From: Aureimonas sp. SK2
GTDB taxonomy: Bacteria; Pseudomonadota; Alphaproteobacteria; Rhizobiales; Rhizobiaceae
Reading direction: 5' to 3'
Length of the DNA: 35,148 nt
Assembly: GCF_029813115.1 (NCBI RefSeq)
Contig: NZ_JAPZDS010000026.1
Location: 1 to 35,148 of the forward strand
The notes under the pieces were generated by a model, which did no database searches, was not told the DNA's origin, and saw only the letters and a list, made by a program, of their open reading frames with translations. The number at the start of each line of letters is the position of its first letter. Position 1 is the first letter of the stretch. The position numbers and the translations under genes were made by a program. This document shows, one piece after another, positions 23,666-31,896 of this stretch.

Positions 23666-24544
23666 CTAAGCCCCGAAGCGTGGCTCTGGGACCCCCCGAA
23701 TTCCTAGACCATGGATCGCGAACAGACTGCCACGCTGAACGCCATCACCAGGGAAGCGTGGCAGGGGAGGCTTGGCCATGGACGTGACGTAGAGAATGTC
23801 GAGGTTCGGGCCGCCGAACATGACGCTCGTCACCTTCTTTACCGGCATATCGATCACGCGCTCGACTGTGCCGTCCGGCGTATAGCGCACGAGCTTGCCG
23901 TCATAGACCAACGCGTTCCATAGACAGCCTTCGGCATCCACCGTCGAGCCGTCGGCGGCGCCGCCATTCGACGTGTCCACTTTAGCGAAGGTGCGCCGGT
24001 TGGTGATGGCGCCGGTTTCAACGTCAAAGTCGTAGGCCCAAATCTCGCCGGTCCAGGTATCGGCGAAGTAGAAGGTCTTGTCGTCTGGCGAGAAGCAGGG
24101 GCCGTTGGAGCAGATGATGTTCGAGACCACCTTATGGACCGAAAAGTCGGGGTCAAGCCGGTAAAGCGCGCCGTAAGGGCCTTCCTCCATCGTGTCCATA
24201 GAGCCGGCGAAGAAGCGCCCGCGCCGGTCCACCTTGCCATCGTTGATGCGGTTGGCCGGGCGATCAGGCTCAGGATCGTGGATCAGCTCGCAGTCGCCGG
24301 TCCGGAAGTCGAGCGCGTGGAAGCCCTGTTGGAGCGAGACGATCGCCCCGTTGCCGTCCTTTCTCAACGCCATGGAGCCGATCTTGCCCGGCACGTCCCA
24401 GGCGCGCAGCTCGAGCCCGTCCACAGTGGTGCGGAAGACGCGGCCGTCGAAGCTGTCGATGAAGTAGAGCCGCTCCTGCTCGGCGTCCCAGAGCGGGCCT
24501 TCGCCGAGCGTCGTCTTGACGTCGAGGAGAACGTCGATGCGCAT
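23666..24544 (-). CDS. SMP-30/gluconolactonase-family lactonase (copy 1)
   Basis: This 292-residue six-bladed beta-propeller of the SMP-30/regucalcin family shows LGEGPLWDAEQERLYFIDS (metal-binding glutamate), NRINDGKVDRRGRFFAGSMD (metal-binding Asn/Asp), SNGPCFSPDDKTFYFADT and ADGSTVDAEGCLWNA. These enzymes open sugar lactones to aldonates using a divalent metal. RBS AGGAG lies 7 bp before the start. It is the last gene of the minus-strand operon, 9 bp after the second SMP-30 gene. It fits the lactone-opening step after a sugar dehydrogenase. Confidence 0.93.
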   Translation of the reverse strand: MRIDVLLDVKTTLGEGPLWDAEQERLYFIDSFDGRVFRTTVDGLELRAWDVPGKIGSMALRKDGNGAIVSLQQGFHALDFRTGDCELIHDPEPDRPANRINDGKVDRRGRFFAGSMDTMEEGPYGALYRLDPDFSVHKVVSNIICSNGPCFSPDDKTFYFADTWTGEIWAYDFDVETGAITNRRTFAKVDTSNGGAADGSTVDAEGCLWNALVYDGKLVRYTPDGTVERVIDMPVKKVTSVMFGGPNLDILYVTSMAKPPLPRFPGDGVQRGSLFAIHGLGIRGVPEPRFGA

Positions 24545-24553
24545 GGGAAACTC

Positions 24554-25426
24554 CTATCCGTTGAAGCGGGGTTCGGGCAGGCCAGTGACGCCCAGCCCAT
24601 GGACGGCGAAGAGCCCGCCAGCCTCCCGCTCGCGGTGGTAGGCGCCTTGGAACGGCCGGGCCATCGAGGTGACGTAGGCGATGTCGAGGTTCGGCCCGCC
24701 GAAGGTGAGACTGGTCGTGGACTGGACGGGCATGCCGACGACGCGATCGACGACGCCGGAAGGGTCGAAGCGGATCAGTCGCCCCGAATATACCTCGCAG
24801 GACCAGAGATAGCCGTCGGCGTCCACCGTCGCGCCGTCAGGAAGGCCACGCTCGCGCTCGAAGCTGGCGAAGACGCGGCGCGAGCGCACGCTTCCGGTTT
24901 GCGTGTCGTAGTCATAGGCATAGATCACCGCGCGGCCCGTATCGGCGAAATAGAGCGTGCCTCCGTCCGGCGAGAAGCACGGTCCGTTGGAACAGACGAT
25001 GCCGGTATCGAGCGTGTGGACGGACAGGTCGCAGTCGAGCCGGAAAAGCGCCCCGACGTCGTCGCGCTCTTCGAAATCCATCGAGCCGGCGAGGAAGCGG
25101 CCCTGCCGGTCCACCTTGCCGTCGTTGAGGCGGGGGCGGAGCTCGCCGGGATGGGTCGCGGCAATGAGCGAGACCTCGCCCGTTTCGAAGTCGAGGGCAT
25201 GGAAGCCGCTGCGTAGCGCGACGACCGCGCCCCCGCCCCGGCGCAGCGCCAGCGAGCCGATGGGCTCGGGGACGGACCAGCGGCGCCGTTCGCGGCCGTC
25301 GGCTCGGCAGGAGAAGACGGCGGGACCGTAGGAATCGATCCAGTAGAGTCGTTCCTCCTCCGCGTCCCAGAGCGGGCCTTCGCCCAAGACATCGCGCTGG
25401 TCGCCCATGAGTTCGATGCGCAGCAT
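24554..25426 (-). CDS. SMP-30/gluconolactonase-family lactonase (copy 2)
   Basis: This 290-residue SMP-30-family propeller is a clear paralogue of the adjacent copy: LGEGPLWDAEEERLYWIDS, RLNDGKVDRQGRFLAGSMDF, SNGPCFSPDGGTLYFADT, PDGATVDADGYLWSCEVYSG and the shared ending GLGVTGLPEPRF. The presumed metal ligands (the Glu in GEGP, the Asn/Asp of NDGK and the Asp of DGATVD) are kept in both. Two copies side by side suggest duplication, with possible specialisation for two lactone forms or two substrates. It lies 28 bp after the BKACE gene. Confidence 0.93.
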   Translation of the reverse strand: MLRIELMGDQRDVLGEGPLWDAEEERLYWIDSYGPAVFSCRADGRERRRWSVPEPIGSLALRRGGGAVVALRSGFHALDFETGEVSLIAATHPGELRPRLNDGKVDRQGRFLAGSMDFEERDDVGALFRLDCDLSVHTLDTGIVCSNGPCFSPDGGTLYFADTGRAVIYAYDYDTQTGSVRSRRVFASFERERGLPDGATVDADGYLWSCEVYSGRLIRFDPSGVVDRVVGMPVQSTTSLTFGGPNLDIAYVTSMARPFQGAYHREREAGGLFAVHGLGVTGLPEPRFNG

Positions 25427-25454
25427 CGCTGGTCCCCCCTTGATAGGCGTTCGT

Positions 25455-26405
25455 TCAGAAGCCGACGTTGTCGCCGCCCTTAAGCGAGAGGATGGCGCGG
25501 GCCTCGTCAGGCGTGGCGATCGAAAGGCCGAGCCCCTCGATGATGGCGCGCACCATGCGGACCTGCTCGGCGCTGGAGGTGGCGAGCTTTCCCTTGCCGG
25601 CCCAGAGCGAGTCCTCCAGCCCGACGCGCACGTTGCCGCCCATGGCAGCCGACTGCGCGGCGATGCGAAGCTGGCTGGCGCCCGCGCCGAGCACCGACCA
25701 GCGGAAGTCCGAGCCGAACAGCCGGTCGGCCGTGCGCTTCATGTGGATGACGTCTTCGGGGTGCGTGCCGATGCCTCCGAGGAGGCCGAACACCGACTGG
25801 ACGAAGAAGGGCGCCTTGACGAGCCCGCGGTCGGCGAAGTGGGCGAGGTTGTAGAGATGGGCGATGTCGTAGCACTCGAACTCGAAGCGCGTGCCGTTGC
25901 CGTAGCAGGTCTCGAGGATATACTCGATGTCCTTAAAGCTGTTGCGGAACACGAGGTCGCGCGTGGCTTCGAGATGCGGCTTCTCCCAGTCGAACTTGAA
26001 GGTCTCGTATTTCGGCGCAAGGTGGAAGAGGCCGAAATTGATCGAGCCCATGTTCAGCGAGGCAACCTCGGGCTTGAAGGTCGCGGCCGGCAGAACGCGC
26101 TCCTCGACCTTCATGTAGGGGCTGCCGCCGGTGGTGATGTTGATGGCGGCGTTCGTGCCTTGCTTCACGCGCGGCAGGAAGCGAGCGAAGGCCTCCGGCG
26201 TCTGGTCGGGCTTGCCGTTCTCTGGGTTGCGGGCATGGAGATGCAGGATTGCCGCGCCGGCCTCCGCCGCCCCGATGGCGTCCGCCGCGATCTCGTCGGG
26301 CGTGATCGGCAGGTGCGGCGACATGGTGGGCGTATGGATCGCGCCGGTAACGGCACAGGTGATGATGACCTTGCCGGCGGGGGCGGGGGTGGCTGTGCGG
26401 GACAT
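25455..26405 (-). CDS. Beta-keto acid cleavage enzyme (BKACE, DUF849)
   Basis: This 316-residue TIM-barrel enzyme of the 3-keto-5-aminohexanoate cleavage family has zinc ligands H55 and H57 (ILHLHARN) and E264 (VGLEDSLW). It also shows VITCAVTGAIHTP, NITTGG and MGSINFG. BKACE enzymes react a beta-keto acid with acetyl-CoA to give an acyl-CoA plus acetoacetate or an analogue. The start at 26405 follows AAGGAAATCGAC; longer readings run into the neighbouring dehydrogenase gene. Placed between a 3-hydroxyacid dehydrogenase and lactonases, its substrate should be a 3-keto sugar acid. BKACE action on 2-deoxy-3-keto-ribonate is established in other bacteria, which makes this role plausible. Confidence 0.93.
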   Translation of the reverse strand: MSRTATPAPAGKVIITCAVTGAIHTPTMSPHLPITPDEIAADAIGAAEAGAAILHLHARNPENGKPDQTPEAFARFLPRVKQGTNAAINITTGGSPYMKVEERVLPAATFKPEVASLNMGSINFGLFHLAPKYETFKFDWEKPHLEATRDLVFRNSFKDIEYILETCYGNGTRFEFECYDIAHLYNLAHFADRGLVKAPFFVQSVFGLLGGIGTHPEDVIHMKRTADRLFGSDFRWSVLGAGASQLRIAAQSAAMGGNVRVGLEDSLWAGKGKLATSSAEQVRMVRAIIEGLGLSIATPDEARAILSLKGGDNVGF

Positions 26406-26428
26406 GTCGATTTCCTTCAGAAAGGCTG

Positions 26429-27376
26429 TCAGCGACCGAGGTCGCGGTCGGCGGCGCGCTTGTGGGCGCGCAAGGCCATGAGGCGGCGGTCGCGCCAGGT
26501 CTGGCGCTCGGCGAGGCTGGAGGCGGGCAGGGCGGCGCGGCGCTCCGGCTCGATGGTGCCCGCCGTCGCGCGCGCCCAGTCGGGCTGGCTGCGCATCGTC
26601 TCCGCAAGACCCGCATACATCGGGCCGTAGCGCGCGACATAGTCGGCGATGCCGCCCGGCGCATTGAGGTCGATCGTCTCGAAGGGGCCGATGAAGCTCC
26701 AGCGCAGCGCGAGCCCGTCGGCGATGCCGCGATCGACGTCGGCCGCGCTGGCATAGCCGCCCTCGACCAGCCGGAAGGCCTCGTCGAGAAGCGCGCCTTG
26801 CAGACGGTTCATGATGAAGCCGTCGATCTCGCGCTCCATGACCAGAGGGACCTGGCCGACCTCGCGCAGGAAGGCCGCTCCCCGTTCCATCACGGCGGGG
26901 TCCGTCCAAGGGGCGGGCACCAGTTCCACGGCGGGCACGAGATAGGGCGGATTGATGGGGTGGGCGACGACGACGCGGGCGCGGCCGGGTAGCCCTTCCG
27001 AAATCGCGGACGGCAGAAGCGCGGAGGAGGAGGAGGCGAGCACCGTCTCCATATCCGACAGACGGTCGAGCATCGCGAAGGTCTCGCGCTTCACCTCGAT
27101 CTTCTCCGGCCCGCATTCCTGAACCCAGGTCGCGCCCGCCAAGGCGTCGGCGAGATCGGCGACGGGCTCGATGGCCCCGAGCACCTCGTTCACCGAGCGT
27201 CCCGACAGGAGGTCATTGGCCGACAAATCCTCGGCGACCGAGCGCACGAAGGTGACGGCGTTCGGCGCAGCTTCCGCGTCGGGGTCCCAGAGGCGCACGC
27301 GGCATCCGGCTCGGGCGAAGGTGATGGCCCAGGCGCGTCCAATCAGGCCCGCGCCGACGACGGTGACGATCCGCAT
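26429..27376 (-). CDS. 3-hydroxyacyl-CoA dehydrogenase-like enzyme, L-gulonate 3-dehydrogenase (lambda-crystallin) type
   Basis: This 315-residue NAD-dependent enzyme starts MRIVTVVGAGLIGRAWAI (Rossmann motif). It carries WVQECGPEKIEVKRE, SSSSALLPS, HPINPPYLVPAVELVP and EIDGFIMNRLQGALLDEAFRLVE, closely following animal lambda-crystallin/L-gulonate 3-dehydrogenase. The C-terminal FIGPFETIDLNAPGGI segment also matches that group better than carnitine dehydrogenase or acyl-CoA dehydrogenases. Its start overlaps the SDR stop codon (ATGA). The expected reaction is oxidation of C3 of an aldonate to a 3-keto acid, the proper substrate type for the BKACE encoded next. Confidence 0.9.
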   Translation of the reverse strand: MRIVTVVGAGLIGRAWAITFARAGCRVRLWDPDAEAAPNAVTFVRSVAEDLSANDLLSGRSVNEVLGAIEPVADLADALAGATWVQECGPEKIEVKRETFAMLDRLSDMETVLASSSSALLPSAISEGLPGRARVVVAHPINPPYLVPAVELVPAPWTDPAVMERGAAFLREVGQVPLVMEREIDGFIMNRLQGALLDEAFRLVEGGYASAADVDRGIADGLALRWSFIGPFETIDLNAPGGIADYVARYGPMYAGLAETMRSQPDWARATAGTIEPERRAALPASSLAERQTWRDRRLMALRAHKRAADRDLGR

Positions 27377-28146
27377 CACAAGGTCTCCACGTTGCCGTCG
27401 ACGTTGAAGGACATGGCCGAGAGGTTGCGGCCGGCATTCGACAGGAGGAAGGCGATCGAAGCGGCCACGTCCTCCGGCGTCACCATGCGCCGCAACGAGG
27501 TGGTGGCGAGATACCGCGCCTCCATGTCCTCGTAGGAGACGCCGGTCTGCTCGGCTCGCGCGCGGATCACGCCCTCCATGCGCGGCCCCGCGACGATGCC
27601 GGGCAGAATGGAGTTGACGCGGATGTTGTGGGGGCCGAGCTCCTTGGCGAGCGACTGGGTGAAGCCGATGACGCCCCATTTGGCCGCTGCGTAGGGTGTG
27701 CGGAAGGCATAGCCGTGACGCCCCGCGGACGAGGACATGTTGACCAGCGAGCCGCCGCCCGTCTTCTTCAGTTCCGGCACGGCGAGGCGCGCGCAGAGGA
27801 ACTGGCCGGTGAGGCCGATATCGAGGCAGCGGCGCCAGTCGGCGACCGCGATCTCCTCCACGCCCCCCGTCGGCCCGGCGATGCCGGCATTGTTGACGAG
27901 CGCATCGAGCCCGCCGAGGCCACTCAGTGCAGTCTCGAAGAAGCGAGCGACGTCGGCCTCGTCCGATACGTCGGCGCGCGCGGTGATCGCGCCGGGAAGC
28001 TCGGTGGCGACCTTGTCCAAGGCTTCGTCCGACACGTCGCACACGGCAAGGCGGCAGCCCTCGGCATGAAGGAGGCGGGCGGTGGCGAGGCCGATGCCGC
28101 CGGCCCCGGCGGTGACGATGACGCGTTGGCCCTCGAGCCCGCTCAT
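27376..28146 (-). CDS. Short-chain dehydrogenase (candidate sugar 1-dehydrogenase)
   Basis: This 256-residue classical SDR has TAGAGGIGLATA, VNNAGIAG, NMSSSAGRHG and catalytic YAAAK, ending in FNVDGNVETL. Sugar 1-dehydrogenases of this class (for example rhamnose, fucose or arabinose dehydrogenases) convert an aldose to a lactone. With two downstream lactonases that is the most economical role, though reduction of a keto sugar is possible. It lies 20 bp after the permease gene and its stop codon overlaps the next start. Confidence 0.9.
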   Translation of the reverse strand: MSGLEGQRVIVTAGAGGIGLATARLLHAEGCRLAVCDVSDEALDKVATELPGAITARADVSDEADVARFFETALSGLGGLDALVNNAGIAGPTGGVEEIAVADWRRCLDIGLTGQFLCARLAVPELKKTGGGSLVNMSSSAGRHGYAFRTPYAAAKWGVIGFTQSLAKELGPHNIRVNSILPGIVAGPRMEGVIRARAEQTGVSYEDMEARYLATTSLRRMVTPEDVAASIAFLLSNAGRNLSAMSFNVDGNVETL

Positions 28147-28166
28147 TATGTTGGTGGCCACTCTGG

Positions 28167-30239
28167 TCAGCTCCGTTTTTCCCGAAGGGCGATGACGGCG
28201 GCGAGAACGACGCAGCCGAAGAAGATGGCGCGGAAGGCGTAGGGCAGCGTCGTGCCCGCCAGCAGGGTCTGGAGCGCGGTGAGGAGCAGCGCGCCACCCA
28301 CCATGCCGAGGAAATGCCCACGCCCGCCGGTTATGAGCGCGCCGCCGACGACCACGATCGCGATGGAGGGCAGCAGATAGTCGTCGCCCATGCCTAAGCT
28401 CGCCTGACCAGAAAAGCCGGTGAGGAGGACGCCAACGAGCGCCGCGCAGAGCGCCGACAGGATATAGACGCCGACGATCGTCCGCCCCGTGCGCACGCCC
28501 GACAGGCGCGCCGCCTCCAGGCTGTTGCCCACGGCATAGACCTGCCGCCCAAATGCCGTGCGCGAAAGGAGGAGCGTGCCCAGCACCAGGAAGAGCGCGA
28601 GCAGCACGAGGACGGGCGTGATCGGCCCGAGCCGTCCCGTCATCAGCCAGCGCAGGGCGGGCGAGGCGAAGCCGGACGGCGTGCCGCCGGAATAGAGAAG
28701 TGCCACCCCTTGCAGGATGCCGTTGGCCGCCAGCGTGACGACGATCGGTGACAGGCCGAGGGCGACGACGCCGAGCCCGTTGAGAAGGCCGATCAGCGCG
28801 GCCAGGGCTAGAACGGCAGGCACGGCATAAAGGAGCGCGGGGTCCGAGCCCTGCACCAGTCCGGCGAAGAGGATGCCGGACAGGCCGATCGTCCAAGGGA
28901 CGGAGAGATCGAGCCCGCCGGTCAGGATCACCGAGCCCTGGCCGAGCGCGAGGATCACGAGAAAGGTCGACAGGACCAGCAGCGAGTTCCAGAAGCCCCA
29001 GTTCGCCAGCGTGTTGCCGAGCACGAATTGTGTCGCCACCAGCACGATGGCGAGGCACAGATAGGCGGGCACCGCGTGGCGCAGCTTGCGGCCATGGCGC
29101 TGCAGAAAGCCGGGCTCGTCGATGCGGTCGGCCGCCGGCCGCCCGCCGCTGCGCGTCGCGGCGAAAGCGAGCTTGCGGTCCTCGGCCGGGCGCTGGGAGA
29201 CGTGCGTCCCGGCACGCCGAGCGCGGGCCGCGCCCGCCAGGCGACGGAGCTGCTGGACGAGAGCGGAATCCTTGGCGAAGGATCCCACGAGGACGGCCGC
29301 CAGCAGCACGCCGCCTTCCGCGATGGTAGAGAAATAGGCCGAAACATTGAGGGCGAGGAGGATGTTGACGACGATCATCAGCACGAAGGCGCCGAAGATC
29401 GTGCCGACGAGGCCGCCCTTGCCGCCGCCGAGCCGTGTGCCGCCGATGACGACCGCCGCGAACATCGAGAGCAGCAGCGAATTGCCGACGAGCGGATCGC
29501 CCGAGCCGGTCTGCGCGCTGACGAAGACGCCCGCGAGGCCATAGAACCCGCCCGCCAGGACATAGGCCCCGAAGCGCACCAACGGCACGCGGACCCCTGT
29601 CGCGGCGGCCGCGTGCGGATCGCTGCCCACCGCATAGAGCGCGACGCCGAAGCGCGTCTTCTTTAGCCAGAGCCAGAACAACGCGGCGAGGCCGAGAAGC
29701 ACCAGTGAGGCGGGCAGTAGCTCGGGGATCGCATCAGCCATGTAGAGCGTGCCGAGCGAGGGCGAGACGAAGCCGCCCGGCTGGTCGAGGACGAGGAGCG
29801 TCAGCCCCTGCACGATGAACATGGTGGACAGGGTGACGACGATCGGCTGCAGCCGCAGGACCGCGACGAAGAAGCCGTTGAAGGCGCCGACCAGCATGCC
29901 GACAGCGATGCCCACCAGCGTCCAGACGAGGACGGAAGCGTCCATGTCGGCCGGGTCCATCGTGGCGGCGAGCACCGCGTTGACCAGGGAGATGACCGCG
30001 CCGGCCGAGAGGTCGAACCCGCCGGACAGGACCACCAGCGTCTGGCCCATGGCGGCGAGCGCGAGTGGCGTTCCGCCGCTCGCCTGGAAGGAAACATCGA
30101 AATAGCTCATCGGCCCGGGAGTGATCGCGTCCACCAGCGCGAATAGGGCGCAGAACAAGAGGAGGGCGACGAGCGGGGCGCGGTTCCGGGTGAGCCAGCG
30201 AAAGTCGGCCGGCGTCTGCGGGGCGGCGATGCGGCTCAT
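28167..30239 (-). CDS. Ribose-type ABC permease, two permease domains fused in one chain
   Basis: This 690-residue membrane protein contains two complete RbsC-like permease domains. The first, residues about 15-320, includes LSGGFDLSAGAVISL, FFVAVLRLQPIVVTLSTMF and AVVIGGTRLGGGKGG. A polar linker of roughly 60 residues follows. The second, about 385-690, includes LTGGLDLSVPWTIGLSG, LGLSPIVVTLAANG and IVVVGGALITGGRG. RbsC permeases are normally about 330 residues and pair as dimers, so here the dimer is apparently one polypeptide. The start at 30239 overlaps the ATPase stop codon (ATGA). A frame open further upstream is only read-through across the ATPase gene. Confidence 0.92.
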   Translation of the reverse strand: MSRIAAPQTPADFRWLTRNRAPLVALLLFCALFALVDAITPGPMSYFDVSFQASGGTPLALAAMGQTLVVLSGGFDLSAGAVISLVNAVLAATMDPADMDASVLVWTLVGIAVGMLVGAFNGFFVAVLRLQPIVVTLSTMFIVQGLTLLVLDQPGGFVSPSLGTLYMADAIPELLPASLVLLGLAALFWLWLKKTRFGVALYAVGSDPHAAAATGVRVPLVRFGAYVLAGGFYGLAGVFVSAQTGSGDPLVGNSLLLSMFAAVVIGGTRLGGGKGGLVGTIFGAFVLMIVVNILLALNVSAYFSTIAEGGVLLAAVLVGSFAKDSALVQQLRRLAGAARARRAGTHVSQRPAEDRKLAFAATRSGGRPAADRIDEPGFLQRHGRKLRHAVPAYLCLAIVLVATQFVLGNTLANWGFWNSLLVLSTFLVILALGQGSVILTGGLDLSVPWTIGLSGILFAGLVQGSDPALLYAVPAVLALAALIGLLNGLGVVALGLSPIVVTLAANGILQGVALLYSGGTPSGFASPALRWLMTGRLGPITPVLVLLALFLVLGTLLLSRTAFGRQVYAVGNSLEAARLSGVRTGRTIVGVYILSALCAALVGVLLTGFSGQASLGMGDDYLLPSIAIVVVGGALITGGRGHFLGMVGGALLLTALQTLLAGTTLPYAFRAIFFGCVVLAAVIALREKRS

Positions 30240-31786
30240 GCAGCGGCTCCGATGACACCCGCGGGCGAAGCGCCGCCGAGCGCCGCGCCCATGATGGCAC
30301 GCTCGTCGATGGCGTCGGTCTCTAGCCGCGCAGCGACGCGGCCCTCGTAGAGAACGACGACCCGATCGCTGAGATGGACGAGTTCGGGGATCTCGGTGGA
30401 ATGGAAGAGCACCGCCCCGCCCGCATCGGCGAAGGCGCGCATCAGGTCGTAGAGCTGGTGCTTGGTGCCGACATCGATGCCGCGCGTCGGGTCGAACAGG
30501 AGGAGGATGCGGCTTTCGGCGACCAGCCACTTGGCGATGGCGATCTTCTGCTGGTTGCCGCCCGAAAAGGCACCCGCCTCGGTGAAGCTCGCGACCGGCG
30601 AGACGTCCACCACGGAGAACACGGCCTCCGTCGCCGCCCGCTCGGCCGTCTCGTCGATCAGCCCGCCGCGGGTGAAGCGATCGACCACCGGCAGACTGGC
30701 ATTGGTGGTGCCGTCGAGCTTGAGAAAGAGGCCTTGCGTCTTGCGGTCCTCCGGCAGGAAGCCGATCCGCAGCGAGGGATGCAGCGCATCGGCGGGCGTC
30801 GACAAGTGCACCGGCCGGTCGTCCACCCGGATCTCGCCGCCCGAGACCGGCACCGCGCCGAAGCAGGCGGAGAAGAGGTCGAGCTGGCCCATGCCCTGCA
30901 GCGCGGCGACACCGAGGATCTCGCCGGGGCGGAGCTGGAGAACCACGTCGCGCAGCTTCGGCCCGGCACAGAGGGATCGTGTTTCGAGGACCGGCGGCGG
31001 CAGGCTGGCGGCTGGCCGTCCAGAGCGCGGTGGGAAGGTCTGGTCGAGCGAGCGGCCGATGATGAGCTCCACCACCTGATCGTCGGAGAAGTCGGACACC
31101 GCGCCGTCCGCGATGTGGCGTCCGTTGCGCAGTATTGTCATCGATTGGCAGAAGGCCCGCACTTCCGGCATCCGGTGCGAGATGAAGAGCACGGTCAAGT
31201 TGCGCCCCGTCGCGTCGGCGATGATGCGGCCGAGCCAGTCGACGTCGCCGCCCGCCAGCGCCGAGGTCGGCTCGTCGAGAAGAAGGATGCGGGGATCGCG
31301 GTAGAGAGCGCGGGCGATCTCGATCTTCTGGCGCATCGCGAGATCGAGCGTGCCCGCCTCCGCATGGAGATCGACGCGCATGTCGAGCCGCTCGAAATGG
31401 GCGGCGACCCGCTCGGCCACCGCTCCCCGGCGCAGGGTGCCGAGCCAGCCGGTGGGGGCGCTCGGCAGGAGCATGTTGTCGAGAACGCTGAGGTCGCGCA
31501 CCAGCGTCAGTTCCTGGAAGGCGGTGCGGATGCCGGCGCGATGCGCGTCGCGAGGGCTGGCCAGCCGCTTCGCCTGACCGTCGATCAGGATGTCGCCGCT
31601 GTCGGGCACGATCAGGCCCGACAGAAGCTTCATCGTGGTCGATTTGCCGGCTCCGTTCTCGCCGAGCAGCGCGTGGGCCGCGCCGGGGGCGACGGAGAAG
31701 CTGACCTCGCTCACCGCCTTGGTGGCGCCGAAGGCCTTCGACACGGACTGGAACGTAATGGCGGGCGCCGGGGCGAACCGGGTCAT
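30236..31786 (-). CDS. Ribose-type ABC transporter ATP-binding protein, two ATPase domains (RbsA-like)
   Basis: This 516-residue protein has tandem nucleotide-binding domains as in RbsA/XylG. Domain 1 shows Walker A GENGAGKST, Walker B ILLLDEPTSAL and a divergent signature (LDLAMRQKIEIARAL rather than LSxGQ). Domain 2 has the usual degenerate Walker A (AALQGMGQLDL) with a canonical signature FSGGNQQKIAIAKWL and Walker B ILLLFDPTRGID. One consensus site can therefore be formed. It energises uptake with the fused permease and the RbsB-like binding protein, and is separated from the latter by two strong hairpins. Confidence 0.93.
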   Translation of the reverse strand: MTRFAPAPAITFQSVSKAFGATKAVSEVSFSVAPGAAHALLGENGAGKSTTMKLLSGLIVPDSGDILIDGQAKRLASPRDAHRAGIRTAFQELTLVRDLSVLDNMLLPSAPTGWLGTLRRGAVAERVAAHFERLDMRVDLHAEAGTLDLAMRQKIEIARALYRDPRILLLDEPTSALAGGDVDWLGRIIADATGRNLTVLFISHRMPEVRAFCQSMTILRNGRHIADGAVSDFSDDQVVELIIGRSLDQTFPPRSGRPAASLPPPVLETRSLCAGPKLRDVVLQLRPGEILGVAALQGMGQLDLFSACFGAVPVSGGEIRVDDRPVHLSTPADALHPSLRIGFLPEDRKTQGLFLKLDGTTNASLPVVDRFTRGGLIDETAERAATEAVFSVVDVSPVASFTEAGAFSGGNQQKIAIAKWLVAESRILLLFDPTRGIDVGTKHQLYDLMRAFADAGGAVLFHSTEIPELVHLSDRVVVLYEGRVAARLETDAIDERAIMGAALGGASPAGVIGAAA

Positions 31787-31815
31787 GGCACTCTCGTCGC
31801 ACGGATGAGGAGGGC

Positions 31816-31836
31816 CGCGCGGCGGGTCGCCGCGCG
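31816..31836. repeat. Perfect 9-bp stem hairpin, 3-base loop
   Basis: CGCGCGGCG-GGT-CGCCGCGCG forms a very stable stem in the gap between the ATPase and binding-protein genes. No T-run follows on either strand. With the hairpin at 31853-31884 it forms a pair likely to protect or partly terminate the binding-protein mRNA. Confidence 0.65.
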
Positions 31837-31852
31837 TCGGATGTTGGGAGCG

Positions 31853-31884
31853 GGACGCGCGGGGCTAAAGCCCGGCGCGCGTCC
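31853..31884. repeat. Strong bulged hairpin after the binding-protein gene
   Basis: GGACGCGCG + GGGCT pairs with AGCCC + CGCGCGTCC around a small AA-containing loop with a two-base GG bulge: 14 paired bases, 12 bp downstream of the binding-protein stop codon. It is the counterpart of the hairpin after the other operon's binding-protein gene. Confidence 0.65.
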
Positions 31885-31896
31885 TCGTCCGGTTCT

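Noticed and set aside
25455-27116. Extended BKACE frame reaching back to 27116
   Set aside because: The added 237 residues are out-of-frame translation of the lambda-crystallin-type dehydrogenase gene; the ATG at 26405 has an RBS and the family N-terminus.
25455-27376. Carnitine degradation module (carnitine dehydrogenase plus BKACE)
   Set aside because: The dehydrogenase follows the lambda-crystallin/L-gulonate 3-dehydrogenase pattern more closely, and the neighbours are a sugar importer, SDR and lactonases without a carnitine-type thioesterase.
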